DNA from: Chryseobacterium caseinilyticum
GTDB taxonomy: Bacteria; Bacteroidota; Bacteroidia; Flavobacteriales; Weeksellaceae
Direction of reading: 5' to 3'
NCBI RefSeq assembly: GCF_014837145.1
Contig: NZ_JACYFS010000004.1
Location: 310,001-374,000, forward strand
Length of the DNA: 64,000 bases
The translations under genes were made by a program, and so were the position numbers. How positions within the stretch are numbered: the stretch's first letter is position 1; each line of letters opens with the position of its first letter. Below are positions 1 through 8,425 of this stretch, piece by piece. The notes below the pieces were generated by a model. That model made no database searches, was not told the origin of the DNA, and was given only the letters and a program-made list of their open reading frames with translations.

Positions 1-749
1 TCTGCAATTTTCTGCTGTCCGGCATGAAGTTTCGTTCCATTCAATACCTCTGAAAAATGATCATCATATGCCTGAACAATTTCATTAATCGCACAGGATA
101 ATTTTAATGAAATTTCAGTTAACTGATTGGCTTTGTAAGCATTAACAATACCAATTCCAGACATCACGGAAGTTCCGTTCATTAAAGCTAAACCTTCGCG
201 AATTTCAACCTGAATCGGCTCTAAACCTTCTGTTTCTAAAACCTCTTTGGTTGATTTTCTTTCGCCTTTATAAAAAACTTCGCCTTCACCGATTAATACT
301 AAAGCTAAATGCGCCAGCTGAACCAAATCACCGCTTGCTCCTACTCCGCCATGTTCAAAAATCAACGGCGTAACATCTCTGTTTATTAATTCTTTAAGTA
401 AATTAACAACAGATTCGTGAACACCAGAATTCCCTAATGATAAAGTGTTTAATCTTGCCAACATACAGGCTTTCACCTCATCTGCGGGAAGCGGATTCCC
501 GATACCTGAAGAGTGACTTCTGATTAAATTATACTGTAACAGATGCGTATCTTCATCGCTGATTTTGAATTGTGCCATTGGCCCAAAACCGGTATTCACA
601 CCATAAATTACTTTATTTTTTGAAAATTCTTTAAGAAAAGAAAAACTTTCATTCACCCTCTGGAGAAGTGTTTGATCTAATTCTATGCTTTCGTTTTCAA
701 TTATAATTCTCTGAAAATCTCTCAGTTCTAAAAAGTTATTTATTTTCAT
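1..749 (-). CDS. Tyrosine (aromatic amino acid) ammonia-lyase, N-terminal part, cut by window edge
   Basis: Reading the minus strand from ATG at 749 gives 249 residues open to the window edge. The protein carries the MIO cofactor-forming Ala-Ser-Gly in GVGASGDLVQLAHLAL, the conserved N-terminal YGVNTGFGPMA block and the substrate-loop segment NLIRSHSSG. From memory it resembles very closely the tyrosine ammonia-lyase of Flavobacterium johnsoniae, which makes 4-coumarate. In flavobacteria that enzyme supplies the starter for flexirubin-type aryl-polyene pigments. The Ser-His pair in the substrate loop is also found in histidine ammonia-lyases, so automatic annotation as HutH is likely. It is divergent from the flavoprotein gene at 833, sharing an 83 bp intergenic region. 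The family call is certain; tyrosine specificity is inferred from the remembered similarity and context. Confidence 0.85.
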   Translation of the reverse strand, partial: MKINNFLELRDFQRIIIENESIELDQTLLQRVNESFSFLKEFSKNKVIYGVNTGFGPMAQFKISDEDTHLLQYNLIRSHSSGIGNPLPADEVKACMLARLNTLSLGNSGVHESVVNLLKELINRDVTPLIFEHGGVGASGDLVQLAHLALVLIGEGEVFYKGERKSTKEVLETEGLEPIQVEIREGLALMNGTSVMSGIGIVNAYKANQLTEISLKLSCAINEIVQAYDDHFSEVLNGTKLHAGQQKIA

Positions 750-768
750 CAATTAAAAGTAATAGATA

Positions 769-805
769 TAATTTTGTAAAATATAATTAATTGTCACTAA
801 TTTTG
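769..805 (+). promoter_or_regulatory. Bacteroidota-type promoter of the flavoprotein gene
   Basis: A TAATTTTG box at 798-805 matches the TAnnTTTG -7 consensus. A TTTG at 773-776 sits 21 bp upstream in the -33 position. A second TAATTTTG lies at 769-776. The box is 27 nt before ATG 833 and downstream of a possible TTG start at 791, which argues for the ATG. Confidence 0.6.
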
Positions 806-832
806 CGCAAAGATAAAAGTTTTATTAAACAA

Positions 833-2077
833 ATGGACAAAGAAATTGTTGATGTTTTAGTAATTGGAGCTGGGCCTTCCGGATGCGTATCTTCTGCTTA
901 TCTGAAGAAGAATAACATCAATGTGAAGGTGGTCGAAAAGACAAAATTTCCGCGACTTGTGGTGGGTGAAAGCCTTATTCCGCGGGTGATGGATCATTTT
1001 GACGAGGCCGGATTGTTTCCTGCACTCGACAAAATGGGCTTCGAAAAAAAACTCGGCGCACGTTTTATGCGTGGCAATGAAGTCTGCATCTTTGATTTCA
1101 GTAACAAATTCGGGGAAGGCTGGGACTGGACCTGGCAGGTTCCGAGAGCTGATTTCGACAATACTTTAGCTCAGGAAGTCATCAATAAAGGAGTTGATCT
1201 TGAATTTGAAACAGAAGTGATTGGGATCGAATTTAACGGAAACGATTCTATTACCACCGTCAAAAACAAAGACGGAAAAACGAAAGAAATCCATGCAAAA
1301 TTTGTGATCGATTCCAGCGGTTACGGAAGAGTTTTACCAAGACTTTTAGATTTAGAAAAACCTTCAAAACTATCTCCGCACTCAGCGATTTTTGCTCATG
1401 TGGAAGACATCAACAGAGAAGAAGGCGAAGAAGGAACTTTAATTTCTTTTGATATTATTGAAACGGAAGTCTGGCTTTGGGTAATTCCTTTTTCAAACGG
1501 AAATACGAGTGTCGGAATTGTCGGGCCCACTGAGTATATTGACAGATTATCTAAAAACGGCGATGCTGCGGAGGCTTTGAGAAAAGCAATTTCTCTGTCG
1601 GATTATTATGTAAAACGTTTCGGAGATGTGGAATTTTTATTTGAACCAAAACATCTGAAAGATTATTCATGTTCGGTAAAAAAACTCTACGGAGACGGAT
1701 TTGCTTTGACGGGTAATGCTTCAGAATTTTTAGATCCTGTTTTCTCATCCGGAATGGCATTCGCTACCGAAGGTGGAATGACGGCGGCAAAATTGGCAAT
1801 CCGACAATTAAACGGTGAAAAAGTCGACTGGCAGACAGAATTTGCGGATTATATTTTATACGGCGTCAACGTTTTTACAACATACGTGAAAGAATGGTAT
1901 ACCGGAAATCTTCAGGAATTATTTTTCCACCAACCTGAAAACCCTGATGTGAAAAGGAAAATCTGTGCAGTCCTCGCCGGATATGTTTGGAATAAGAAAA
2001 ATACTTTTGTGAGGATACATGACACAGCGGTTGTCAACTTAGCCAATTTCATTAAAACAGAAAAAGAAAAAGCATAA
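833..2077 (+). CDS. FAD-dependent oxidoreductase, tryptophan-halogenase/geranylgeranyl-reductase-like
   Basis: This is a 414-residue flavoprotein. The FAD-binding GxGxxG is at residues 12-17 (IGAGPSG), followed by the VVGESLIPR block typical of the flavin-dependent halogenase/monooxygenase superfamily. Further in there is a WLWVIP stretch that fits the WxWxIP signature of flavin halogenases, and a second FAD motif near GDGFALTGNASEFLDP. Genes of this type sit beside the tyrosine ammonia-lyase in flexirubin/aryl-polyene clusters, where ring hydroxylation or halogenation is a plausible role. I chose the ATG at 833 because an extension to TTG 791 would start upstream of the -7 box. Whether it halogenates or hydroxylates cannot be decided from sequence alone. 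Confidence 0.75.
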   Translation: MDKEIVDVLVIGAGPSGCVSSAYLKKNNINVKVVEKTKFPRLVVGESLIPRVMDHFDEAGLFPALDKMGFEKKLGARFMRGNEVCIFDFSNKFGEGWDWTWQVPRADFDNTLAQEVINKGVDLEFETEVIGIEFNGNDSITTVKNKDGKTKEIHAKFVIDSSGYGRVLPRLLDLEKPSKLSPHSAIFAHVEDINREEGEEGTLISFDIIETEVWLWVIPFSNGNTSVGIVGPTEYIDRLSKNGDAAEALRKAISLSDYYVKRFGDVEFLFEPKHLKDYSCSVKKLYGDGFALTGNASEFLDPVFSSGMAFATEGGMTAAKLAIRQLNGEKVDWQTEFADYILYGVNVFTTYVKEWYTGNLQELFFHQPENPDVKRKICAVLAGYVWNKKNTFVRIHDTAVVNLANFIKTEKEKA

Positions 2078-2110
2078 AAAACGGTCTGAAAATTTTCAGA
2101 CCGTTTTTTT
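2076..2110. terminator. Bidirectional intrinsic terminator
   Basis: A perfect palindrome at 2081-2104 (ACGGTCTGAAAA and its complement) is flanked by A-run and T-run on both sides. It separates the convergent genes ending at 2077 and 2109 and can serve both. Confidence 0.85.
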
Positions 2111-2705
2111 ATTTTAAAGCTTTCTTCAGTTCTTTCCCGAACTCTTTTCCCGTTTTTTCGTAGGCTGCTGAAATTCTTCCGTATTCCATTCCATAATCGA
2201 CTTTGCTACCAGTACCTTCAATTTTATCTGTTTTTAATGTTGCTAAAACATTTGAAGGATTTGCTGTTTCAACAATTGTGATTTCTGCAGACAATTTTCC
2301 GGGTTGCGTGACGAAACCTTGCCATCCGGCATACATCCATTTTGGATGAATGATTAATGTGTATTTTGTTTCAACATTTTGGGCAAATTTAATCTTCTTT
2401 GATTTATTTAATCCTTCAATAAATTTTTCCGTCCAAATAGTTTCTACATGCTGTTCCCAAGTATCAATCCAGGTTTTCCATGCAGCTTCGCCTTTTTTGG
2501 CTACCGTTTCTTTATGTCTTCTGTCCAGATATTCAGTTTCTGTAAAATTTTCAGCCTGAAAAAGTGGACTCCCGTAATTACGTTCAACATTCACTTCGTT
2601 CTGACCTTTCAGAAAACTCAGGTTTCCTGATTCGATCGTTAATTTATCTTGAGCGAGAATTGTCGTGCTCACTGCAACGAAGAGAAAGAAAAATATTTTT
2701 TTCAT
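2109..2705 (-). CDS. Secreted protein of unknown function
   Basis: The product has 198 residues. A Sec signal peptide is evident (MKKIFFFLFVAVSTTILAQ, cleavage after AQ is typical for Bacteroidota), so the mature protein is periplasmic or outer-membrane associated. The mature part is mixed charge with Trp-rich segments (AAWKTWIDTWEQH, HPKWMYAGWQGF) and no motif I recognise; it may be a small beta-rich domain. Its stop codon overlaps the shared terminator. It faces away from the pigment-type flavoprotein, so no operon link is shown. Confidence 0.75.
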   Translation of the reverse strand: MKKIFFFLFVAVSTTILAQDKLTIESGNLSFLKGQNEVNVERNYGSPLFQAENFTETEYLDRRHKETVAKKGEAAWKTWIDTWEQHVETIWTEKFIEGLNKSKKIKFAQNVETKYTLIIHPKWMYAGWQGFVTQPGKLSAEITIVETANPSNVLATLKTDKIEGTGSKVDYGMEYGRISAAYEKTGKEFGKELKKALK

Positions 2706-2723
2706 AGTTTAAAATTAAGACTG

Positions 2724-2731
2724 CAAATATA
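2724..2731 (-). promoter_or_regulatory. -7 box of the secreted-protein gene
   Basis: TATATTTG on the minus strand matches TAnnTTTG and lies 18 nt upstream of ATG 2705. Confidence 0.5.
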
Positions 2732-2800
2732 GTATCAGAAAAGAAAATTCACTTTAACCAAACGATACTATTTCCAACTTATTTGAATAACATTTAAAAT

Positions 2801-4114
2801 TTATCTTAAATCTAAAAATGTAATTGGCTTTCGGCTGTTAGGATTAAAAACCGTTTTAGACAAGACATCAAAATCAACTATTTCAATTTTTGGGCTTACT
2901 CTTAATTTTGCTCTGAAATGATCACGAACTTCGCCTTCAAAACTTTCGTCTTCTCTTTCTGTGCTGAGTTTAATGATAATTTCATCTAAACCAATTTCAT
3001 TCGACTGAATTACAATCTGGTAACACAAAATTCCGTCAAAATCATTCAGAATATCATTCATTGCAGGCGGATACAAAGTTGTACCTTTATATTTAATCAT
3101 CTGCTGTTTTCTGCCAACAACCGGACCGAGTCTCATCGTATTTCTGCCACATTCACAAGGTTCATAATGCGCTTTAACTAAATCTCCCGTTTTAAATCTT
3201 AACAGAGGCAAAGCTTCGACGCCTAAAGTAGTAATCGTCAGTTCGCCGCTTTCACCCTCTTTCACAGGATTTTCTTCTTCATCAAGAATTTCTGTTATAA
3301 TCAATTCAGGATGCTGATGTCCGCCAATCTGAAATTCACATTCTGTAAAAGCGGTGCTCATTTCTGTAGATGCATAAGTGGAAAATAATTTAATATTCCA
3401 CTTCTCTTTAATCTTCTGCGAAAGAATATTATCTGAAAAACCCTGATTTTTAATGCTTTCACCAATGCAGACCGCACCGGTAACGCTTGAATTTTTATAA
3501 TCCATCCCGTGTTTTTCAGCGTAGTCAATCATTTTTAAAAGAAATGATGGAACTGTAATTAAATATTTTGGCATATATCTGAAAATCGAATCCCATTGCA
3601 GTTCCGGAATTCCGGGTCCCATTCTGATGACACTTGCTCCCATTTTCCGTAATCCTAAAAGATAGGCAAGACCAGCGATAAATCTTTTGTCAATGGTGGT
3701 GATCATCTGCACCACGTCACCTTTCTGAATTCCTGCGCAGGCAAGGGATATCGCTTCGTTGTAAGCAATTCTTTCCATATCATTTTCAGAAAGACCGAAA
3801 GTTACGGGATCACCCAACGTTCCTGAAGTTGTGCTGTAATCAACGATCTGACTTTGGGAAACACAGAAAAAATCATCATTATTCTGCTGAATATCATTCT
3901 TCGAAGTCGTCGGGATTTTCTGCAAATCTTCCAAAGTCTGAATATCAGAAATCTGAATATCATTTTCTTTGAACAGCTTCTGGTAAAATGGTGAATGCGC
4001 TTCAAGATATCGTAAAAGCTCCTGAAGTTTTTCTTCCTGAAATTTTTTGATGTCCTGAATGCTTGATTTCTCGATGAGAGGGAAGAGTTCCAATAGTTTA
4101 AATTTAGATGACAA
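2801..4114 (-). CDS. Phenylacetate-CoA-ligase-like acyl-CoA/adenylate-forming enzyme
   Basis: At up to 437 residues this has the length of PaaK-type ligases. It shows the P-loop DYSTTSGTLGDPVT, an A5-like TYASTEMSTAFTECE, the RFKTGDLV block, and the Cys-rich CECGRNTMRLGPVVGR typical of phenylacetate-CoA ligases. Such an enzyme is a regular member of flavobacterial flexirubin/aryl-polyene loci, where it could activate 4-coumarate made by the ammonia-lyase at 1-749; that role is inference. The start is uncertain. TTG at 4112-4114 is itself part of a TAAATTTG -7 box, so translation probably begins further in, for example at TTG 4091-4093 (then MELFPLIEKSS). No ATG is available near the N-terminus. 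Confidence 0.8.
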   Translation of the reverse strand: MSSKFKLLELFPLIEKSSIQDIKKFQEEKLQELLRYLEAHSPFYQKLFKENDIQISDIQTLEDLQKIPTTSKNDIQQNNDDFFCVSQSQIVDYSTTSGTLGDPVTFGLSENDMERIAYNEAISLACAGIQKGDVVQMITTIDKRFIAGLAYLLGLRKMGASVIRMGPGIPELQWDSIFRYMPKYLITVPSFLLKMIDYAEKHGMDYKNSSVTGAVCIGESIKNQGFSDNILSQKIKEKWNIKLFSTYASTEMSTAFTECEFQIGGHQHPELIITEILDEEENPVKEGESGELTITTLGVEALPLLRFKTGDLVKAHYEPCECGRNTMRLGPVVGRKQQMIKYKGTTLYPPAMNDILNDFDGILCYQIVIQSNEIGLDEIIIKLSTEREDESFEGEVRDHFRAKLRVSPKIEIVDFDVLSKTVFNPNSRKPITFLDLR

Positions 4115-4119
4115 ATTTA
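4112..4119 (-). promoter_or_regulatory. -7 box overlapping the nominal start of the ligase gene
   Basis: TAAATTTG on the minus strand fits TAnnTTTG. It overlaps the TTG at 4112-4114, which makes that codon unlikely as the true start. Confidence 0.45.
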
Positions 4120-4456
4120 TTTAATTTAAAATTAAAAGTTGGATGGAAGTTTGTTCTCACAGATCGCACAGATTTTCACAGATTTTCATTTCGGAAATTT
4201 AATCTCAAAAATCTCCGTAATCCGCAAAATCTTCGAGAGTAAAAATAAGTTTTGGCTAAAGCCAATACGATTCGACGATATTGAAAGCGGGCTAAAGCCC
4301 GCTCCTATTGATATGCTAACAAGATGTTTAAATCATTACGTGCGAAAATTCACATTTAACCATTCACAATTCACTGCTTTCACCCTCACAATTTTCGCAA
4401 ACTTTTCAATAACCCCAATCAAAATAAAACATATATTATAAACCGACAAAAATCAC
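4115..4456. repeat. Intergenic region with dispersed palindromic and tandem-like repeats
   Basis: At 4156-4188 there are tandem variants of CACAGATTTT(C). Two palindromes follow: TTGGCTAAAGCCAA at 4252-4265 and GCGGGCTAAAGCCCGC at 4287-4302, sharing the core GGCTAAAGCC. Sequences of this kind recur between genes in Chryseobacterium and Flavobacterium genomes. A 100-codon open frame across 4139-4441 is built from these repeats and is not considered a gene. Confidence 0.65.
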
Positions 4457-4464
4457 TAAATTTG
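4457..4464 (+). promoter_or_regulatory. -7 box of ileS
   Basis: TAAATTTG fits TAnnTTTG and lies 35 nt before the ileS ATG, downstream of the repeat region. Confidence 0.5.
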
Positions 4465-4499
4465 CCAACTTGATTAATCAACGAAATTGAGAAATTACA

Positions 4500-7400
4500 A
4501 TGAGCCAATTTAAAGAATATAAAAACCTCAACCTGATAGACGTAGCCGAGAATGTTGCGGAATTCTGGAAAGCCAATAAAACCTTTGAAAAAAGTGTTGA
4601 AACCCGTGAAGGAAATCCTGAATTTGTGTTTTACGAAGGTCCGCCTTCAGCGAACGGAATGCCCGGAATTCACCACGTGATGGCAAGAGCGTTGAAAGAT
4701 ATTTTCTGTCGTTATCAGACTCAGAATGGGAAGCAGGTTTTCCGTAAGGCTGGTTGGGACACGCACGGACTTCCAGTAGAATTAGGAGTTGAAAAAGAAC
4801 TCGGAATCACAAAAGAAGATATTGGCAAAAAAATTTCGATTGAAGATTACAATCAAGCCTGTCGTGAAGCAGTAATGCGTTACACGGATGTCTGGAATCA
4901 CCTGACCGAAAAAATCGGTTATTGGGTAGATTTGGAAGATCCGTACATCACGTACAAATCAAAATACATGGAAACCGTTTGGTGGTTGTTAAAGCAATTG
5001 TACAGCAAAGATTTGTTGTATAAAGGCTACACGATCCAGCCTTACTCTCCAAAAGCAGGTACCGGACTTTCTTCTCACGAAGTAAACCAGCCGGGAGCTT
5101 ACCGCGACGTTACCGATACGACGATTGTTGCACAGTTCAAGACACTTCCGGAAACATTACCTTCATTTTTACAGGGTTTTGGAGATGTACATTTCTTAGC
5201 CTGGACGACAACGCCTTGGACCTTACCTTCAAACACTGCGTTGACAGTAGGACCGAAGATCGATTATGTTTTAGTAAAAACATTTAATCAATATACTTTT
5301 GAGCCGATCAATATTGTTTTGGCTAAAGCTCTAACCGGAAAACAGTTCGGTAAAAAATTCGTTGAGGGAACTGACGAAGATTTCGCCAATTACACTTCAT
5401 CAAGCAAAACCATCCCTTTCCAAATTCTTGGAGAATTCAAAGGTGCTGATTTGGTTGGAATTAAATATGAGCAATTATTGCCGTATACTCTACCTTATCA
5501 AAACCCAGAAAATGCGTTCAGAGTAATTTCGGGAGACTTTGTTACTACTGAAGACGGTACAGGAATCGTTCACACGGCGCCAACTTTTGGTGCTGATGAT
5601 GCGAAAGTTGCGAAAGAAGCAACGCCTGAAGTTCCGCCAATGTTGGTATTAAATGAATTCGGAAATCCGGTTCCGTTGGTTGATTTGCAGGGGAAATTTA
5701 CTTCGCAAATGGGAGATTTTGCAGGTAAATATGTGAAAAACGAATATTACGATGCGGGAACAGCACCAGAAAAATCTGTTGATGTAGAAATAGCTATCCG
5801 TTTAAAAGAAGAAAACAAAGCTTTTAAAGTTGAAAAATATGTTCACAGTTATCCACACAGCTGGAGAACTGATGAGCCGCTTTTATATTATCCGTTAGAT
5901 TCATGGTTTGTGAAAATGACGGCGGTAAAAGACCGTTTGGTAGATTTAAACAAAGAAATCAACTGGAAACCAAAAGCTACAGGAGAAGGACGTTTCGGAA
6001 ATTGGCTTGAAAATGTCAACGACTGGAATCTTTCCCGTTCAAGATACTGGGGAATTCCGTTGCCGATCTGGAGAACAGATCCTTCCACAGGCTCAGCACA
6101 GGAAGAAATCATCATTGGTTCTGTTGAAGAATTGTACAACGAAATCGAGAAATCTATCGCAGCTGGATTCATGACAGAAAATCCGTTCAAAGGATTTGAA
6201 ATCGGAAATATGTCTGAAGAAAACTATTCTTTGGTTGATCTTCACAAAAACATCGTTGACAAGATTGTTTTGGTTTCAGAATCAGGAAAAGCGATGAACC
6301 GTGAGAGCGACCTGATCGACGTTTGGTTTGACTCAGGTTCTATGCCTTACGCTCAGTTGCATTATCCGTTTGAGAATAAAGAATTAATTGACAACAATAA
6401 AGCATTTCCAGCAGATTTTATCGCAGAAGGTGTTGATCAGACCCGTGGATGGTTTTATACACTTCACGCAATCGGAACGGCAGTTTTTGACTCGGTTGCT
6501 TATAAAAATGTGATGAGTAACGGACTTGTTTTGGATAAAAACGGTCTGAAAATGTCAAAATCTAAAGGAAATGCGGTTGATCCGTTCGAGACTTTAGCGG
6601 TCTACGGACCGGATGCAACGCGTTGGTACATGGTTTCGAATGCCAACCCTTGGGAAAACCTAAAATTTGATATCGAAGGAATTGACGAAGTAAGAAGAAA
6701 ATTCTTCGGAACGCTTTACAATACCTATTCATTCTTCACTTTATATGCAAATGTCGACGGCTTTAAATATTCCGAAAAAGATATTGAAAACCGTCCGGAA
6801 ATCGACCGTTGGATTTTATCTGAATTAAATCTTTTGATTAAAGAAGTAAAAGCTTTCTACGAAGATTACGAGCCGACAAGAGTGGCAAGATCCATCAGCA
6901 ATTTTGTGAATGATAACTTAAGTAACTGGTACGTAAGACTGTGCAGAAGACGTTTCTGGAAAGGAGATTATTCTGATGACAAAATCTCTGCTTACCAGAC
7001 TTTATATACCTGTCTTGAAACTGTTGCCAAATTATCTGCACCAATCGCTCCGTTCTTTATGGATCAGCTGTATCAGGATTTAAACGCAGCTACCGGAAAA
7101 GAAACATTTGAATCAGTTCACCTGACAGATTTCCCTGTTGCTGATGAAAGTTTAATCGATCAGGATTTGGTTGAAAAGACGCATTTAGCACAGAATATTA
7201 CGAGTATGGTTTTCTCTCTGAGAAAGAAGGAAAACATAAAAGTACGTCAGCCTTTACAGAAAGTTTTGATTCCTGTTTTGGATAAGAAAACTGAAGAGCA
7301 GATTTTAGCGGTTTCAGAATTAATTAAGCAGGAAGTTAATGTTAAAGAATTACAGTTAATCAATGCTGAAGAAGCATCTCATTTAATTGTAAAACAGATC

Positions 7401-7898
7401 AAACCGAACTTCAAAACTTTGGGTTCAAGACTTGGAAAAGACATGAAAGCAGTTGGTAATGAGATTTCTAATTTTACACCAGAGCAAATTTCATCTTTAG
7501 AAAAAGAAGGAAAAATTGAAATCCAGGGATATGAAATCACAACTGCTGATGTAGAAATTTCAACGAAAGATATTCCGGGATGGACAGTAACTTCTGATGG
7601 AAAAACCACTGTGGCATTAGATTTGACATTGACAGAAGAATTAAAATCTGAAGGTGTTGCAAGGGAACTGATCAACAGAATCCAGAACATCAGAAAAGAA
7701 AAAGATTTTGATCTTACAGACAGAATTAGAATTTCTGTTGAAGAAAGTTCGATATTTATCAGTGACATACGCAAAAATGAAGCTTATATTTCAGATGAAG
7801 TATTGTCGGATAAACTAGAAGTTGTATCTTCACTCTCAAATTTTAACGAAATCGAAATAGATGACGTTAAATTTAAGATAAATGTTGAAAAAATTTAA
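4500..7898 (+). CDS. ileS: Isoleucyl-tRNA synthetase, type 2 (eukaryote-like), with GXHH signature
   Basis: This class I synthetase charges tRNA-Ile in the cytoplasm. Its 1132 residues fit the long, eukaryote-like type 2 form rather than the roughly 930-residue type 1 form. Landmarks are FYEGPPSANGMPG near 44-56, GWDTHGLPVE, the editing-domain segments AWTTTPWTLPSNTAL and GTGIVHTAPTFGADD, and KMSKS at 684-688. The HIGH signature is unusual: residues 56-59 read Gly-Ile-His-His, codons 4665-4676, so first and third positions are swapped (GXHH). In IleRS2 enzymes this swap has been reported to go with very high mupirocin resistance while keeping activity. The gene opens a block with the dksA-like gene and lspA, an order common in Flavobacteriia. 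Confidence 0.97.
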   Translation: MSQFKEYKNLNLIDVAENVAEFWKANKTFEKSVETREGNPEFVFYEGPPSANGMPGIHHVMARALKDIFCRYQTQNGKQVFRKAGWDTHGLPVELGVEKELGITKEDIGKKISIEDYNQACREAVMRYTDVWNHLTEKIGYWVDLEDPYITYKSKYMETVWWLLKQLYSKDLLYKGYTIQPYSPKAGTGLSSHEVNQPGAYRDVTDTTIVAQFKTLPETLPSFLQGFGDVHFLAWTTTPWTLPSNTALTVGPKIDYVLVKTFNQYTFEPINIVLAKALTGKQFGKKFVEGTDEDFANYTSSSKTIPFQILGEFKGADLVGIKYEQLLPYTLPYQNPENAFRVISGDFVTTEDGTGIVHTAPTFGADDAKVAKEATPEVPPMLVLNEFGNPVPLVDLQGKFTSQMGDFAGKYVKNEYYDAGTAPEKSVDVEIAIRLKEENKAFKVEKYVHSYPHSWRTDEPLLYYPLDSWFVKMTAVKDRLVDLNKEINWKPKATGEGRFGNWLENVNDWNLSRSRYWGIPLPIWRTDPSTGSAQEEIIIGSVEELYNEIEKSIAAGFMTENPFKGFEIGNMSEENYSLVDLHKNIVDKIVLVSESGKAMNRESDLIDVWFDSGSMPYAQLHYPFENKELIDNNKAFPADFIAEGVDQTRGWFYTLHAIGTAVFDSVAYKNVMSNGLVLDKNGLKMSKSKGNAVDPFETLAVYGPDATRWYMVSNANPWENLKFDIEGIDEVRRKFFGTLYNTYSFFTLYANVDGFKYSEKDIENRPEIDRWILSELNLLIKEVKAFYEDYEPTRVARSISNFVNDNLSNWYVRLCRRRFWKGDYSDDKISAYQTLYTCLETVAKLSAPIAPFFMDQLYQDLNAATGKETFESVHLTDFPVADESLIDQDLVEKTHLAQNITSMVFSLRKKENIKVRQPLQKVLIPVLDKKTEEQILAVSELIKQEVNVKELQLINAEEASHLIVKQIKPNFKTLGSRLGKDMKAVGNEISNFTPEQISSLEKEGKIEIQGYEITTADVEISTKDIPGWTVTSDGKTTVALDLTLTEELKSEGVARELINRIQNIRKEKDFDLTDRIRISVEESSIFISDIRKNEAYISDEVLSDKLEVVSSLSNFNEIEIDDVKFKINVEKI

Positions 7899-7957
7899 CG
7901 TTTAGTTATTGTTTTTCAAATTCCATTTCATAATTTTATTAAAAAAGAAAAAGAACC

Positions 7958-8338
7958 ATGTCAGACGAAAGAGTACGTTACAGCGATGCTGATTTACAGG
8001 AATTTAAGGCAATCATCAAAGATAAAATAGAGAAGGCTGAGAATGATTTAAAACTGATCAGAGAAAGTTTCATCAACGACCAGAATAATGGAACTGATGA
8101 CACATCTCCTACTTTCAAGGCTTTTGAAGAAGGAGCAGAAACTCTGAGCAAAGAGCAGAACTCAATTTTAGCAGGAAGACAGGAGAAGTTTGTCCGTGAC
8201 CTGAAGAATGCTCTTATAAGAATTGAAAACAAAACTTATGGTGTTTGCAGAGTAACAGGAAAACTGATTCCTAAGCCGAGACTTTTGGCTGTTCCGCACG
8301 CGACATTGAGCATTGAAGCTAAAAATATGCAGAAATAA
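7958..8338 (+). CDS. DksA/TraR-family protein with degenerate zinc finger
   Basis: The 126-residue protein has a charged helical N-terminal half (coiled-coil-like, 12-92) and a C-terminal segment aligned with the DksA zinc finger, YGVCRVTGKLIP...ATLSIEAK. Where DksA has CxxC and CxxC, this protein has Cys97/Thr100 and Ser118/Ala121, so three of four zinc ligands are missing. DksA proteins bind the RNA polymerase secondary channel and act with ppGpp; cysteine-poor homologues fold without zinc. It lies 59 bp after ileS and is followed by a hairpin terminator. The family is clear; its effect on transcription is inferred. Confidence 0.85.
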   Translation: MSDERVRYSDADLQEFKAIIKDKIEKAENDLKLIRESFINDQNNGTDDTSPTFKAFEEGAETLSKEQNSILAGRQEKFVRDLKNALIRIENKTYGVCRVTGKLIPKPRLLAVPHATLSIEAKNMQK

Positions 8339-8371
8339 TATTTTTTATCTTATTTTTGTAAATAATTAATT

Positions 8372-8415
8372 GGGTTTATATGATGTTTTTAAAACATTAT
8401 GTAAACCTATTTTTT
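8372..8415 (+). terminator. Terminator after the dksA-like gene
   Basis: Arms 8372-8389 and 8391-8408 pair throughout if three G-U pairs are allowed (GGGTTTA...TAAACCT), and a T-run follows at 8410-8415. A TATTTTTG box at 8351-8358 lies just upstream, so this hairpin could also attenuate transcription of the next small gene. Confidence 0.65.
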
Positions 8416-8425
8416 AGTTATATCT

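Noticed and set aside
4139..4441. 100-codon open frame upstream of ileS
   Set aside because: It is built from intergenic repeats and palindromes, has no recognisable domain, and contains the approach to the ileS promoter.
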